Source: Nocardioides sp. 1609 (lineage in GTDB: Bacteria; Actinomycetota; Actinomycetes; Propionibacteriales; Nocardioidaceae). Taken from it: 64,000 bases of DNA. The notes beneath the pieces are model-generated. The model was not told where the DNA came from, ran no database searches, and saw only the letters and a list, made by a program, of their open reading frames with translations. Each line of letters opens with the position of its first letter. Within the stretch, counting starts at the first letter, position 1. Made by a program: the position numbers and the translations under genes. Where the stretch lies: positions 310,001-374,000 of the forward strand of contig NZ_SPUJ01000004.1 in NCBI RefSeq assembly GCF_004522105.1, read 5' to 3'. Shown piece by piece: positions 1 through 8,897 of the stretch.

Positions 1-815
1 TCGCGGCCGGGCCCGGCCGGGGCGTGCGTCGTACCGTCCTGCACGCGGGCCTGCGCGACGCCGTCGACCGGGCCGGCGTCGAGGTCGTCGCGGGCCGGGT
101 GCGCGCGGTCGAGCAGGACGCCGACGGCGTCCGGGCCGAGGTCGACGGCGAGCACGACGGTGACGGCCTCCGGGCCCGCTACCTCGTGGCGGCCGACGGG
201 CTGCACTCCCCGCTGCGCCGCTCGCTCGGGCTCGACGTCACCCACCGGCGCCGGGCGCGCTACGGACTGCGGCAGCACCACGCCCTCGCACCCTGGACCT
301 CGCACGTCGAGGTGCACTGGGCGCCGGACGCCGAGGCCTACGTGACGCCGGTGGCGGACGACCTCGTGGGCGTCGCCGTGCTGTCGTCGTCCCGACGCAC
401 CTACGACGACCACCTGGCCGCGTTCCCGGCGCTGCGCGAGCGGCTGGGGGCGACGACGCCCGCGAACGACGTCCGCGGCGCCGGGCCGCTGCGCCAGGAC
501 GCGCGTCGCCGGGTCGCCGGCCGGGTGCTGCTCGTCGGCGACGCCGCGGGGTACGTCGACGCGCTGACCGGCGAGGGCGTCTCGCTCGCCCTCGGCCAGG
601 CCGCCGCGGCGGTCGCCGCGATCCGCGCCGACGACGCGCAGGCCTACGAGCTGGCCTGGACGTCGCTGACCCGGCGCTACCGCTGGCTGACCGGCGGACT
701 GGTCGCCGCGACCGCGCTGCGTCCCGTGCGGCGCACGATCGTGCCGGCGGCGTCCGCGCTGCCGTCGGTGTTCTCGCTCGCCGTGAACGCACTCGCCCGC
801 CCCGTCGGCGCCTGA
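1..815 (+). CDS. FAD-dependent oxidoreductase (geranylgeranyl reductase/monooxygenase type), 5' truncated
   Basis: The frame is open from the first base, so the gene begins outside the window and only about 270 C-terminal residues are present. The conserved FAD-binding block is visible as VLLVGDAAGYVDALTGEG, the GD motif of the flavin monooxygenase/geranylgeranyl reductase group in which the Asp contacts the FAD ribityl chain. An internal GTG at 24 lies in the middle of a conserved RRTxLHxxL segment and is therefore not the true start. The N-terminal GxGxxG dinucleotide-binding motif must lie upstream. The substrate cannot be told from this part. The gene is followed directly by a palindromic repeat array. 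Confidence 0.8.
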   Translation, partial: AAGPGRGVRRTVLHAGLRDAVDRAGVEVVAGRVRAVEQDADGVRAEVDGEHDGDGLRARYLVAADGLHSPLRRSLGLDVTHRRRARYGLRQHHALAPWTSHVEVHWAPDAEAYVTPVADDLVGVAVLSSSRRTYDDHLAAFPALRERLGATTPANDVRGAGPLRQDARRRVAGRVLLVGDAAGYVDALTGEGVSLALGQAAAAVAAIRADDAQAYELAWTSLTRRYRWLTGGLVAATALRPVRRTIVPAASALPSVFSLAVNALARPVGA

Positions 816-840
816 GGGCCTCTCCCGCCTCCGGTGGGGT

Positions 841-1502
841 GGTCTCGACTCGCGGTGACTCCGTCCCCGCGGCTCGACCAGCGGTGGGCCCTCGGGTGGT
901 CGAGCCGGTCTCCGGTGGTCGAGCCGGCGAGCGTCAGCGAGCCGAGTCGAGACCCGGTGGGTGGTCTCGACTCGCGGTGACTCCGTCCCCGCGGCTCGAC
1001 CAGCGGGGCGGTCCTGCGGTGGTCTCCGGTGGTCGAGCCGGCGAGCGTCAGCGAGCCGAGTCGAGACCTGGTGGTGTGGTCTCGACTCGCGGTGACTTCG
1101 TCCCCGCGGCTCGACCAGCGGGTGGGCCCTCGGGTGGTCGAGCCGGTCTCCGGTGGTCGAGCCGGCGAGCGTCAGCGAGCCGAGTCGAGACCTGGTGGGT
1201 GGTCTCGACTCGCGGTGACTACGTCCCCGCGGCTCGACCAGCGGGTGGGCCCTCGGGTGGTCGAGCCGGTCTCCGGTGGTCGAGCCGGCGAGCGTCAGCG
1301 AGCCGAGTCGAGACCTGGTGGGGTCTCGACTCGCGGTGACTTCGTCCCCGCGGCTCGACCAGCGGGGCGGTTCAGCGGTGGGCCCTCGGGTGGTCGAGCC
1401 GGTCTCCGGTGGTCGAGCCGGCGAGCGTCAGCGAGCCGAGTCGAGACCCGGTGGTGTGGTCTCGACTCGCGGTGACTACGTCCCCGCGGCTCGACCAGCG
1501 GG
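841..1502. repeat. Six-copy tandem array of ~120-bp palindromic (REP-like) repeats
   Basis: Units begin with GGTCTCGACTCGCGGTGACT at 841, 963, 1078, 1201, 1322 and 1458, giving periods of 122, 115, 123, 121 and 136 bp. The last copy is truncated. Each complete unit ends with CGAGTCGAGACC, the exact reverse complement of its start (GGTCTCGACTCG), and contains internal GGTGGTCGAGCCGG boxes, so each could fold into a long hairpin. Variation is mainly one base (CC/TC/AC before GTCCCCGCGG) plus small indels. Open frames through it are products of the repeat composition and are not called as genes. Confidence 0.9.
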
Positions 1503-1503
1503 T

Positions 1504-1568
1504 GGCAGCGGGTGGGCCCGCGGCTCGACCAGCGTATGGCAGCGGGTGGGCCCGCGGCTCGACCAGCG
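1504..1568. repeat. Two-copy 34-bp direct repeat at the end of the array
   Basis: The segment GGCAGCGGGTGGGCCCGCGG followed by CTCGACCAGCG occurs at 1504 and again at 1538, a 34-bp period. It looks like a shortened derivative of the adjacent 120-bp unit, whose CGCGGCTCGACCAGCG core it keeps. It lies between the array and the mhuD-like gene and may help end transcription from both sides, though this is inferred. Confidence 0.75.
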
Positions 1569-1587
1569 CGTGGGGTTGGGCTCGTGG

Positions 1588-1914
1588 TCAGCCGGCGGAG
1601 CCGCCGGCGACCTCGTAGCTCCACACCTCGCTGTGGGTCGAGACGGGGCGCGGGGCGTCGCCGCCGGCCCGCTCGGCGGCGGAGCGGTGACCCTCGGCGA
1701 AGCCGGGGGAGCTGACCCAGGCCTGGAACGACCCCTCGTCGCGCCAGCGGGTGATCACCAGCCACTGCTCGCGGTCGTCGGTGGGCCGGAGCAGCTCGAA
1801 GCCCTCGAAGCCGTCGGCACCGTCGACGGCGCCGGCCCGGGCGGCGAAGCGGTGCGCGAGCTCGTCGCCGGAGCCGGCGGGGACGGTGATGGCGTTGATC
1901 TTGATCGTGGTCAC
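1588..1914 (-). CDS. mhuD: MhuD-like haem-degrading monooxygenase (ABM fold)
   Basis: A 108-residue ABM-domain protein that closely follows mycobacterial MhuD, the enzyme that opens haem to mycobilin and iron in the cytosol. Visible matches are KINAITVPAG at the N-terminus, GFEGFELLRP, and FQAWVSSPGF. Asn7 and Trp66 fall exactly where MhuD has its catalytic Asn and ruffling Trp, and His76 is a plausible haem ligand (His75 in MhuD). The GTG start at 1914 is chosen over longer frames because a -10-like CAGGCT lies 6 nt upstream, implying a leaderless mRNA. It stands alone, divergent from a serine hydrolase gene. Other ABM monooxygenases remain possible, but the residue match is strong. Confidence 0.82.
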   Translation of the reverse strand: MTTIKINAITVPAGSGDELAHRFAARAGAVDGADGFEGFELLRPTDDREQWLVITRWRDEGSFQAWVSSPGFAEGHRSAAERAGGDAPRPVSTHSEVWSYEVAGGSAG

Positions 1915-1920
1915 GGCCCC

Positions 1921-1926
1921 AGCCTG
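1921..1926 (-). promoter_or_regulatory. -10 element CAGGCT of the mhuD-like gene
   Basis: On the minus strand CAGGCT sits 6 nt before the GTG start, the spacing expected for leaderless transcription. Confidence 0.5.
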
Positions 1927-2033
1927 CCAAAGGGCTGCGCACGCGCTCCCGTGACCACCGTTTCGTGCCCGGCGACCGATCGGCGCCGCCGTCCTTGTGG
2001 CGTCGGACGAACACGCCAGGGGTGCTGCCTCCC

Positions 2034-2039
2034 TAGCGT
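2034..2039 (+). promoter_or_regulatory. -10 element TAGCGT of the serine hydrolase gene
   Basis: TAGCGT lies 6 nt before the ATG at 2046, so transcription would begin at or next to the start codon. The divergent mhuD-like promoter is about 110 bp away. Confidence 0.55.
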
Positions 2040-2045
2040 GACGGC

Positions 2046-3434
2046 ATGAGCGCACTCGCGGACGTGGAGACCTGGATCGCCGAGCAGCTGCCGCTGCTCA
2101 TCGAGAAGTACGACGTGCCCGCTGCCGCCGTCGCGGTGCTGGCCGAGGGCCGGGTCGTGGACCGCGCGGCCGGCGTCCTGAGCCGGGCGACCGGGGTCGA
2201 GGCGACCGTCGACTCGGTCTTCCAGATCGGCTCCATCACCAAGGTGTGGACGGCCTCGCTCGTCCTGCAGCTGGTCGACGAGGGCCTGCTCGACCTCGAG
2301 GTGCCGATCCGCACCTACCTGCCGGAGTTCAAGATCGCCGACGAGGCGGTCGCCGAGAAGATCACCACCCGCCAGCTGCTCAAGCACACGGCGGGCTTCG
2401 AGGGCGACATCTTCACCGACACCGGCGTCGGCGACGACTGCGTGGAGAAGTACCTCGCGGTGCTGCACGAGGTGCCGCAGCTGTTCCCGCCCGACGAGCT
2501 GTTCTCCTACAACAACGCCGGCTACTGCGTCCTGGGCCGCCTGGTGGAGGTGCTGCGGGGCAAGCCCTACGACCAGTGCCTGCGCGAGCACCTGATCGCC
2601 CCGCTGGGCCTCGCCCACGCCGCGACCGACGCCTACCAGGCGATCCTGCACCGCGCGGCCGTCGGTCACCTGCAGCTCGAGCCCGACGCCCCGTGCGAGC
2701 CGGCGCCGATCTGGGCGCTGACGCGGTCGAACATCCCCGCCGGGTCGATGCTCGCGATGACGCCGCGCGACCTGCTCGGCTTCGCCCGCCTGCACCTCGA
2801 CGGCGGGGTGGCCGCCGACGGCACCCGGCTGCTCGAGGCCGAGACGGTCACCGCGATGCAGCAGCCGCAGGTCGCGCTGCCCTACCTCGGCCTGATGGGC
2901 ACCCACTGGGGGCTCGGCTGGGAGCTCTTCGCGACGCCCGACGGGTTGCTCGTCGGCCACGACGGCAACACGATCGGCCAGGCGGCCTTCCTGCGCATGG
3001 TCCCCGAGCGCGGGGTGGCGATCGCGCTGCTCACCAACGGCGGCGACGCCTTCTCCCTCTACCGCGACCTCTACTCCCACCTGCTGGCCGAGCTCGCGGA
3101 CGTGCGCCTGCCGGAGATGCCGGCACCCCCGACCTCGCCCGAGCCGATCGACGCCGCCCGGTACGTCGGCCGGTACTCCGCGGAGGTGTTCGACATCGAC
3201 ATCACCCAGGACGCCGACCGCCGGATCTGGATGGACCTCGTCCCGAGCGGGGTCGCCGAGGAGCTGGGCGAGAAGGCCGAGCGCAAGGAGCTCGTCGCCT
3301 TCGGTGACGACAGCCTGATCCCGGTCGAGGCCGACCGCGGCATGTTCATGCCGCACGTGTTCGTCGGCGACGACGGCGCGGGACGCGCCCTGTACCTCCA
3401 CGTCGGCCGGGCCGTCCGGCGCGCCGGCGCCTGA
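2046..3434 (+). CDS. Serine hydrolase, class C beta-lactamase/D-aminopeptidase family (S12)
   Basis: A 462-residue protein of the penicillin-binding/beta-lactamase fold. The active-site signatures are in order: Ser63-x-x-Lys66 in GSITKV, Tyr155-Asn-Asn157, and His305-Asp-Gly307 in GHDGNTIGQ. Members hydrolyse D-amino-acid peptides, esters or beta-lactams. No signal peptide is evident, so it is probably cytosolic. A C-terminal segment of about 120 residues resembles the lipocalin-like tail of this family. It heads a co-directional transport and peptidase cluster and is a clear paralogue of the C-terminal domain of the fusion protein at 8894-12202, sharing FQIGSITKVWTA and the FTDTGxGDDC block. 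The context argues for a D-peptide substrate rather than an antibiotic. Confidence 0.85.
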   Translation: MSALADVETWIAEQLPLLIEKYDVPAAAVAVLAEGRVVDRAAGVLSRATGVEATVDSVFQIGSITKVWTASLVLQLVDEGLLDLEVPIRTYLPEFKIADEAVAEKITTRQLLKHTAGFEGDIFTDTGVGDDCVEKYLAVLHEVPQLFPPDELFSYNNAGYCVLGRLVEVLRGKPYDQCLREHLIAPLGLAHAATDAYQAILHRAAVGHLQLEPDAPCEPAPIWALTRSNIPAGSMLAMTPRDLLGFARLHLDGGVAADGTRLLEAETVTAMQQPQVALPYLGLMGTHWGLGWELFATPDGLLVGHDGNTIGQAAFLRMVPERGVAIALLTNGGDAFSLYRDLYSHLLAELADVRLPEMPAPPTSPEPIDAARYVGRYSAEVFDIDITQDADRRIWMDLVPSGVAEELGEKAERKELVAFGDDSLIPVEADRGMFMPHVFVGDDGAGRALYLHVGRAVRRAGA

Positions 3435-3498
3435 CCCCCGCACGTCCGCCCCACCCCCGCCAGCACCCCGACCCCGCCCGCGACCAGAGGACCCGTCC

Positions 3499-5094
3499 AT
3501 GAAGCTGACCGCCGCCGCCCTCGGCCTGTGTGTCACGTCCGCCCTCCTCGCCGGCTGCGGCGGTGGGAGCAGCTCCGGCCCGTCGTCCGGCGGCGGCGAG
3601 GTCGTCGACGGTGGCACGTTCACCATGGCCACGTCCGCCGACCCCGGCAACCTCGACCCGCAGATGGGAGCCGGGAGCGCGCTGTTCGCGATCACCCAGC
3701 TCGCCTACGACCCGCTCCTCAGCGTCGACGAGGAGTCCGGCGAGATCCAGTCCGGCCTGGCCACCGAGTGGTCGGCGGAGGGCACGGCGGTCGAGCTCAC
3801 CCTGGCCGAGGGCATCACCTGCGCCGACGGCACCGAGCTGACGCCGGGCATCGTCGCCGACAACCTGAACTTCGTGGCCGACCCGGCCAACCAGAGCCCG
3901 CTGCTCGGCACCTTCCTGCCGGTCGGCGCCGAGGCGGTCGGGGACGACGCCGCCGGCACCGTGAGCCTCACGCTCACCACGCCGGCGCCGTTCGTGCTCA
4001 ACGGCCTCGCCAGCCTGCCGATGGTCTGCCCGGGCGGGCTGGAGGACCGGACGTCGCTGGCCCAGGCCACCAGCGGCACCGGTCCCTACGAGCTGACCGA
4101 GGCCGCGCCCGGTGACAGCTACACCTACCAGATCCGCGACGGCTACACGTGGGGCCCGGACGGCGCCGCGACCGACGTCGAGGGCATGCCCGACACGATC
4201 GTCGTCAAGGTGATCGAGAACGAGACGACGGCGGCCAACCTCCTGCTGTCGGGCGAGATCAACGCCGCCCAGGTCGCGGGCCCCGACGCCCAGCGCCTCC
4301 AGGGCGCGGGGCTGTACGTCGCCGAGACGCCCGCCCTCACCGGCGAGCAGTGGTACAACCAGGCCGCGGGCCGCCCGACCGAGGACCCGCAGGTCCGGAT
4401 GGCGCTGACCCAGGCCCTCGACCTCGGCGAGCTCCAGAAGGTGCTGACCTCCGGCACCGGCGCCCCGCCGACCACCCTCGCCGCGGTCGCCCCGACGACG
4501 TGTCCCGGCGACTCCGCCACCGACTCGCTCCCGGCGCACGACCCGGACGCCGCCGGCGCCCTGCTCGACGAGGCCGGCTGGACGCTCGGCGACGACGGCA
4601 CCCGCAGCAAGGACGGCACGCCGCTCGACCTGGTCCTGATCTACCAGGGCAACTCCGGCACCGGGGGCGCGGCGGCCGCCGAGCTCGCCGTCCAGCAGTG
4701 GAACGAGGTCGGCGTCCAGGCCACGGCCACCAGCCAGAACGAGACCACCCTGACCGACACGATCTTCTCCGGCGGCGACTGGGACGTCGCCTGGGTCGCG
4801 CTCAACGTCAACGCCCCGGACCAGCTCGTGCCCTTCCTCTCCGGAGCGGCGGCGCCCGACGGCACCAACTTCGCCGCGATCGACAACCCCGACTACGAGG
4901 CGGCGATCGAGGAGGCCTCGGCGATCCAGGGCACCGAGGGGTGCGCCGCCTGGCTCGAGGCGGAGTCGCAGCTGATCGCGAACGCCGACATCGTCCCGTT
5001 CGCCAACAACGTCGTCCGGACCTACGGCAACGGCGCGGAGTTCGAGACCCCCGGCAACCTGGTGCCCACCAGCATCCGGATGACGGCGAAGTAG
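3499..5094 (+). CDS. Peptide ABC transporter substrate-binding lipoprotein (SBP family 5)
   Basis: A 531-residue extracytoplasmic solute-binding protein of the DppA/OppA family. The N-terminus is a lipoprotein signal: Lys2, a hydrophobic stretch and the lipobox LLAGC with Cys20 as the acylated residue, followed by a Gly/Ser linker. The family-5 core is recognisable from FTMATSADPGNLDPQ and the later QVRMALTQALDLGEL block. It should deliver oligopeptides to the permeases encoded immediately downstream. It lies 64 bp after the serine hydrolase gene with a GAGGA ribosome-binding site, and no terminator is apparent between them. The exact ligand cannot be read from sequence. Confidence 0.9.
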   Translation: MKLTAAALGLCVTSALLAGCGGGSSSGPSSGGGEVVDGGTFTMATSADPGNLDPQMGAGSALFAITQLAYDPLLSVDEESGEIQSGLATEWSAEGTAVELTLAEGITCADGTELTPGIVADNLNFVADPANQSPLLGTFLPVGAEAVGDDAAGTVSLTLTTPAPFVLNGLASLPMVCPGGLEDRTSLAQATSGTGPYELTEAAPGDSYTYQIRDGYTWGPDGAATDVEGMPDTIVVKVIENETTAANLLLSGEINAAQVAGPDAQRLQGAGLYVAETPALTGEQWYNQAAGRPTEDPQVRMALTQALDLGELQKVLTSGTGAPPTTLAAVAPTTCPGDSATDSLPAHDPDAAGALLDEAGWTLGDDGTRSKDGTPLDLVLIYQGNSGTGGAAAAELAVQQWNEVGVQATATSQNETTLTDTIFSGGDWDVAWVALNVNAPDQLVPFLSGAAAPDGTNFAAIDNPDYEAAIEEASAIQGTEGCAAWLEAESQLIANADIVPFANNVVRTYGNGAEFETPGNLVPTSIRMTAK

Positions 5095-5102
5095 TCGAGG
5101 CG

Positions 5103-6146
5103 ATGACGACCACGGCGAGCTCGGTCGCCAGCACGACGTCCGCCCGCGAGGTGTCCGGCGCGAAGCCCCCGACCGTGGGGAGGGTCTCGGCCCTCACGAC
5201 GCACCGCTGGGTGCGCTTCGGCGTCCGGCGTCTCGGGCGGCTGGTCACCTCCCTCGCGGTGCTGGTGACGGCGTCGTTCCTGATGATCCACCTGATCCCC
5301 GGTGACCCGGTGCGCGGCGCGCTCGGCCCGACGGCGCCCACCGCGCTGGTCGAGGCCCGGCGCGAGTCGCTCGGCCTGAACGACCCGTTGCTGGTGCAGT
5401 ACTGGGACTACCTCCGGGGCCTGTTCACCGGCGACCTCGGGACGTCGTTGACCTCCCAGCTCCCGGTCGCCGACGTCGTGTCGCAGCGGCTGCCCGCGAC
5501 CCTCACCCTGGCGCTGCTCGGGTTCCTCGTCGCGGTCGCCATCGCGGTGCCGCTCGGCGTCGTGATGGGCGTGGTCACCCGGCGCGGTCGCGGTCGACGC
5601 ACCGAGCTGGCGTTCACCACGACCAGCGTCGTCGTCGGCACCGTCCCGGACTTCCTGATCGGCGTCGGCCTCGTCTACGTCTTCGGGGTCCACCTCGGCT
5701 GGCTCCCGGTCGCGGGCAACGCGACCCCCGACGCCTACGTGCTGCCGGTCGTCGCGCTGGCGCTCGGCCCGGCCGTCATCCTGGCCCGGATCATCCGGGT
5801 GGAGATGGTGGCGGTTCTCGAGGCCGACTTCGTGCGGACCGCGCGCGCCAAGCGACTCCCCGCGCGCACCATCTACCTCGGCCACGCCCTGCCGAACGCC
5901 CTCACCGCCGGGCTGACGATCTGCGGCCTGCTGCTCGGGTCCCTGGTGGCGGGAACCGTGCTGGTGGAGAACGTCTTCGCCTGGCCCGGTCTCGGCCGGA
6001 CCATCGTCTCCTCGATCCTCAGCAAGGACTACCCGGTCGTCCAGGCGATCGTGCTCGTCTACGGGGTCGGCGTGCTCCTCGCGAACACCGCGGTCGACGT
6101 CGTGCTCGCCCTGCTCGACCCGCGCTCGATGATCGCGGAGGACTGA
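5103..6146 (+). CDS. Peptide ABC transporter permease, DppB type
   Basis: A 347-residue inner-membrane permease. After a polar N-terminal extension of about 40 residues there are six predicted membrane segments, starting at LVTSLAVLVTASFLMIHLIP, with the family hallmark PGDPVR. The cytoplasmic coupling (EAA) loop is visible as ADFVRTARAKRLP followed by HALPNAL. The ATG at 5103 is chosen because it lies 8 bp after the binding-protein stop. The reading frame stays open far upstream, but that part is antisense-type noise within the previous gene. It pairs with the permease half of the next protein. Confidence 0.88.
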   Translation: MTTTASSVASTTSAREVSGAKPPTVGRVSALTTHRWVRFGVRRLGRLVTSLAVLVTASFLMIHLIPGDPVRGALGPTAPTALVEARRESLGLNDPLLVQYWDYLRGLFTGDLGTSLTSQLPVADVVSQRLPATLTLALLGFLVAVAIAVPLGVVMGVVTRRGRGRRTELAFTTTSVVVGTVPDFLIGVGLVYVFGVHLGWLPVAGNATPDAYVLPVVALALGPAVILARIIRVEMVAVLEADFVRTARAKRLPARTIYLGHALPNALTAGLTICGLLLGSLVAGTVLVENVFAWPGLGRTIVSSILSKDYPVVQAIVLVYGVGVLLANTAVDVVLALLDPRSMIAED

Positions 6147-6147
6147 C

Positions 6148-8082
6148 GTGGCGCGCCGCTGGCTGGCCGTCGTCCGGACGCCGCTCGGGCTGACCACCGG
6201 GCTGCTCGTCACCGCCGTGCTGCTCCTGGCGGTCGTGGCCCCGATCCTCTGGTCGGACCGTGCCGAGGTCGTCGACACCGACCAGATCCTCGCCGCGCCC
6301 TCCGGGGAGCACTGGGCCGGCACCGACTCCCTCGGCCGCGACATCTTCTTCCGCGCCCTCGTCGCCAGCCGGCTCTCCCTCGAGCTCGCCCTCGTCGCGA
6401 CGGTGATCGGCGTCGCGGCCGGGCTGCTGCTCGGTGCGGCACCGCTGCTCCTCGGCCGCCGCCTCGGCCGGCTCGTCACCGCCGGCGTCAACATCGCCGT
6501 CGCCTTCCCGGGGCTGCTGCTGGCGTTGTTCTTCGCGGTCGTCTTCGGGGTCGGCGCGACCGGCGCCGTCCTCGCGATCGGCCTGGCCGGGGCGCCGTCG
6601 TTCGCGCGCCTGGTGCACACCCTCGTCGCCGGCGTCGCCGCGCTGGACTACGTCTCCGCCGCCCGGGTCGCCGGCGTCGGACGGTTCCGGGTCCTGCTGC
6701 GCCACGTGCTCCCCAACATCGCCGAACCCCTCGTCGTGAACGCCACGATCTCCGCGGGCGGCGCGCTGCTGGCCTTCGCCGGGCTGTCCTTCCTCGGCCT
6801 CGGGGTCCAGGCGCCCGCCTACGACTGGGGCCGGCTGCTGTTCGAGGGCGTGGGGATGATCTACGTCAACCCCGCCGCCGCCCTCGCCCCCGGCCTGGCG
6901 GTCCTGCTCGCCGGCCTGGCCTTCAACCTCTTCGGCGAGGTCGTCGCCAAGGGGCTCGGCGTCACCACCGTCGGGGGCATCCGGCTGCCGGCCGCGACGC
7001 CGGCGCGGTCCGGCGCCGAGCGTCGCTCGGAGGCGGCCAAGGGCGAGCACCTCGCGATGGCGCCCTCGGACCTCGTGCTGGACGTGCGCGACCTCCGGGT
7101 GTCGTTCCCCGGGCCCGCCGGCCCGATCCGGCCCGTGCGCGGCGTGACGTTCTCGGTGCGCCACGGCGAGGCGCTCGGCGTCGTCGGGGAGTCGGGGTCG
7201 GGCAAGTCGCTGACCGCGCTCGCGGTCGCCCGGCTGATCGAGGAGCCGGGACGGGTCGAGGCGAGCCGGATGGAGTTCCGGGGCGCGGACCTCCGCGACG
7301 GCGCGAGCGCCCACCGGCACCTGCTGGGCACGTCGATGGCGATGGTCTTCCAGGACCCCATGACCTCGTTCAACCCGACCCGGCGGATCGGCGGCCAGCT
7401 CGCGGAGGTCGCCTTCCACCACCAGGGGATGACGCGCAAGCAGGCGCTCGCGCGGGCGGTCGAGCGCCTGGACGCCGTCCGGGTGCCCGACCCCGCGAAG
7501 CGTGCGACGCAGTACCCGCACGAGTTCTCCGGCGGCATGCGGCAGCGCGCGATGATCGGCATGGGCGTGATGGGCACGCCGTCGCTGATCATCGCCGACG
7601 AGCCGACGACCGCGCTCGACGTCACCGTGCAGCAGCAGGTCCTCGACCTGCTCCAGTCCATCCGCGACGAGGACGACGTGGCCCTGGTGCTCATCAGCCA
7701 CGACGTGACGGTGGTCGGCGAGGTCTGCGACCGCGTCCTGGTGATGTACGCCGGCCGGATCGTCGAGGACCTCCCGGCCGACCGGCTCGACGGCGGCGCG
7801 CGGCACCCCTACACGCGGGCGCTCGTCGCCGCCGTCCCCGACATGGACACCGACCTCGACCAGCCGCTGGCCGTGGTGCCGGGGCGCCCGGTCGACCCGG
7901 CCGACGTCCCGTCCGGGTGCGCGTTCGCCGCGCGCTGCCCGCTCGCCGACGCCCGGTGCCGCGCCGAGGACCCGCCCCTGGAGCCGGCCGGCGACGGCAG
8001 CCAGGTCGCCTGCTGGCACGCCGGCGAGCCGCTCGGGCTCGACGGGAGCACCGGCGTCCTGGTGGAGGTGAGGACGCCGTGA
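6148..8082 (+). CDS. DppC permease fused to DppD ATPase
   Basis: A 644-residue single frame joining two subunits that are normally separate. Residues 1 to about 285 are a DppC-type permease with the Gly-Thr-Asp-x-x-Gly-Arg-Asp motif (GTDSLGRD) and an EAA loop near SAARVAGVGRFR. From about residue 305 comes a DppD-type ATPase: Walker A GESGSGKS, signature SGGMRQR, Walker B LIIADEP, and the C-terminal cysteine-rich oligopeptide motif (GCAFAARCPLADARC). The linker is about 25 residues and highly charged, with no stop. An in-frame ATG at 7057 with a weak AAGGG site could also allow separate translation of the ATPase. GTG start 1 nt after the dppB-like stop. Confidence 0.87.
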   Translation: MARRWLAVVRTPLGLTTGLLVTAVLLLAVVAPILWSDRAEVVDTDQILAAPSGEHWAGTDSLGRDIFFRALVASRLSLELALVATVIGVAAGLLLGAAPLLLGRRLGRLVTAGVNIAVAFPGLLLALFFAVVFGVGATGAVLAIGLAGAPSFARLVHTLVAGVAALDYVSAARVAGVGRFRVLLRHVLPNIAEPLVVNATISAGGALLAFAGLSFLGLGVQAPAYDWGRLLFEGVGMIYVNPAAALAPGLAVLLAGLAFNLFGEVVAKGLGVTTVGGIRLPAATPARSGAERRSEAAKGEHLAMAPSDLVLDVRDLRVSFPGPAGPIRPVRGVTFSVRHGEALGVVGESGSGKSLTALAVARLIEEPGRVEASRMEFRGADLRDGASAHRHLLGTSMAMVFQDPMTSFNPTRRIGGQLAEVAFHHQGMTRKQALARAVERLDAVRVPDPAKRATQYPHEFSGGMRQRAMIGMGVMGTPSLIIADEPTTALDVTVQQQVLDLLQSIRDEDDVALVLISHDVTVVGEVCDRVLVMYAGRIVEDLPADRLDGGARHPYTRALVAAVPDMDTDLDQPLAVVPGRPVDPADVPSGCAFAARCPLADARCRAEDPPLEPAGDGSQVACWHAGEPLGLDGSTGVLVEVRTP

Positions 8083-8897
8083 GCGACCTGGTCTTCGACG
8101 ACGTCACCGTGCGCTACGGCACCGCGCGGCGTCCGTTCACCGCCGTCGACGGCGTCAGCCTGGTCGTGCCCGAGGGGCAGGTGGTGGGCCTGGTCGGCGA
8201 GTCCGGCTCTGGCAAGTCGACCCTGGCCCGGGCGGCGGTCGGCCTCGCACCGGTGCACTCCGGGTCGATCCTGCTGGACGGGCGGCCGCTGCCGCGCAGG
8301 GGCCGTGAGCGGCCCCTGCAGATGGTCTTCCAGGACCCGTTCTCCTCGCTCGACCCGCGGATGACGATCGGCGAGAGCATCACCGAGGCGCTGCCCCGCG
8401 ACCTCTCGCGCGGCGAGCGGCGCGCGGAGGTGGCCCGGCTGCTCGCCCTCGTGCACCTCGACCCGGACGCCGCCCGGACCCTGCCCGGCCGGCTCTCCGG
8501 CGGGCAGCGCCAGCGGGTCGCGCTGGCCCGGGCCCTGGCGGGGCGCCCGCAGGTGGTGATCGCCGACGAGATCACCTCGGCCCTCGACGTGTCGATCCAG
8601 GGCGCCGTCCTCAACCTGGTGCGCGAGCTGCAGCGCGAGCTGGGGCTCTCGATGCTCTTCATCTCCCACAACCTCGCCGTGGTGCGGTACGTCGCGAACC
8701 ACGTCGCCGTGATGTACCAGGGGCGCATCGTCGAGCAGGGTCCCGTCTCGGAGGTCCTCGTCGACCCCCGGCACGACTACACCCGCGAGCTCCTGGCCGC
8801 CGTGCCCGGTGCTCGCACCACCACCGCTGTCAGGGCGGGCGCACCGGACACCCCGGGCACCCCCGCCGCCCTCGTGAAACCCAGGAGCACCTCGTGA
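8079..8897 (+). CDS. Peptide ABC transporter ATPase, DppF type
   Basis: A 272-residue nucleotide-binding protein forming the second ATPase of the importer. Walker A is GESGSGKST, the signature is LSGGQRQR, and Walker B reads VVIADEITSALD, with Ile where most relatives have Pro. The H-loop is ISHNLAVV. The GTG start overlaps the previous stop by 4 nt (GTGA), and its own stop overlaps the next start in the same way, so the whole block is translationally coupled. It is shorter than typical DppF and ends in a proline/alanine-rich tail without the cysteine cluster. Confidence 0.88.
   Translation: MSDLVFDDVTVRYGTARRPFTAVDGVSLVVPEGQVVGLVGESGSGKSTLARAAVGLAPVHSGSILLDGRPLPRRGRERPLQMVFQDPFSSLDPRMTIGESITEALPRDLSRGERRAEVARLLALVHLDPDAARTLPGRLSGGQRQRVALARALAGRPQVVIADEITSALDVSIQGAVLNLVRELQRELGLSMLFISHNLAVVRYVANHVAVMYQGRIVEQGPVSEVLVDPRHDYTRELLAAVPGARTTTAVRAGAPDTPGTPAALVKPRSTS

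Noticed and set aside
839-1475. Several open frames through the repeat array
   Set aside because: Their repeated peptide is a direct translation of the 120-bp units, open in several frames at once, with no promoter or ribosome-binding site.
841-1568. CRISPR array
   Set aside because: The units are long, self-complementary and contiguous, with no unique spacers and no cas genes nearby.
4149-5102. N-terminal extension of the DppB-like permease
   Set aside because: It lies inside the binding-protein gene in another frame and is an arginine-rich nonsense sequence.
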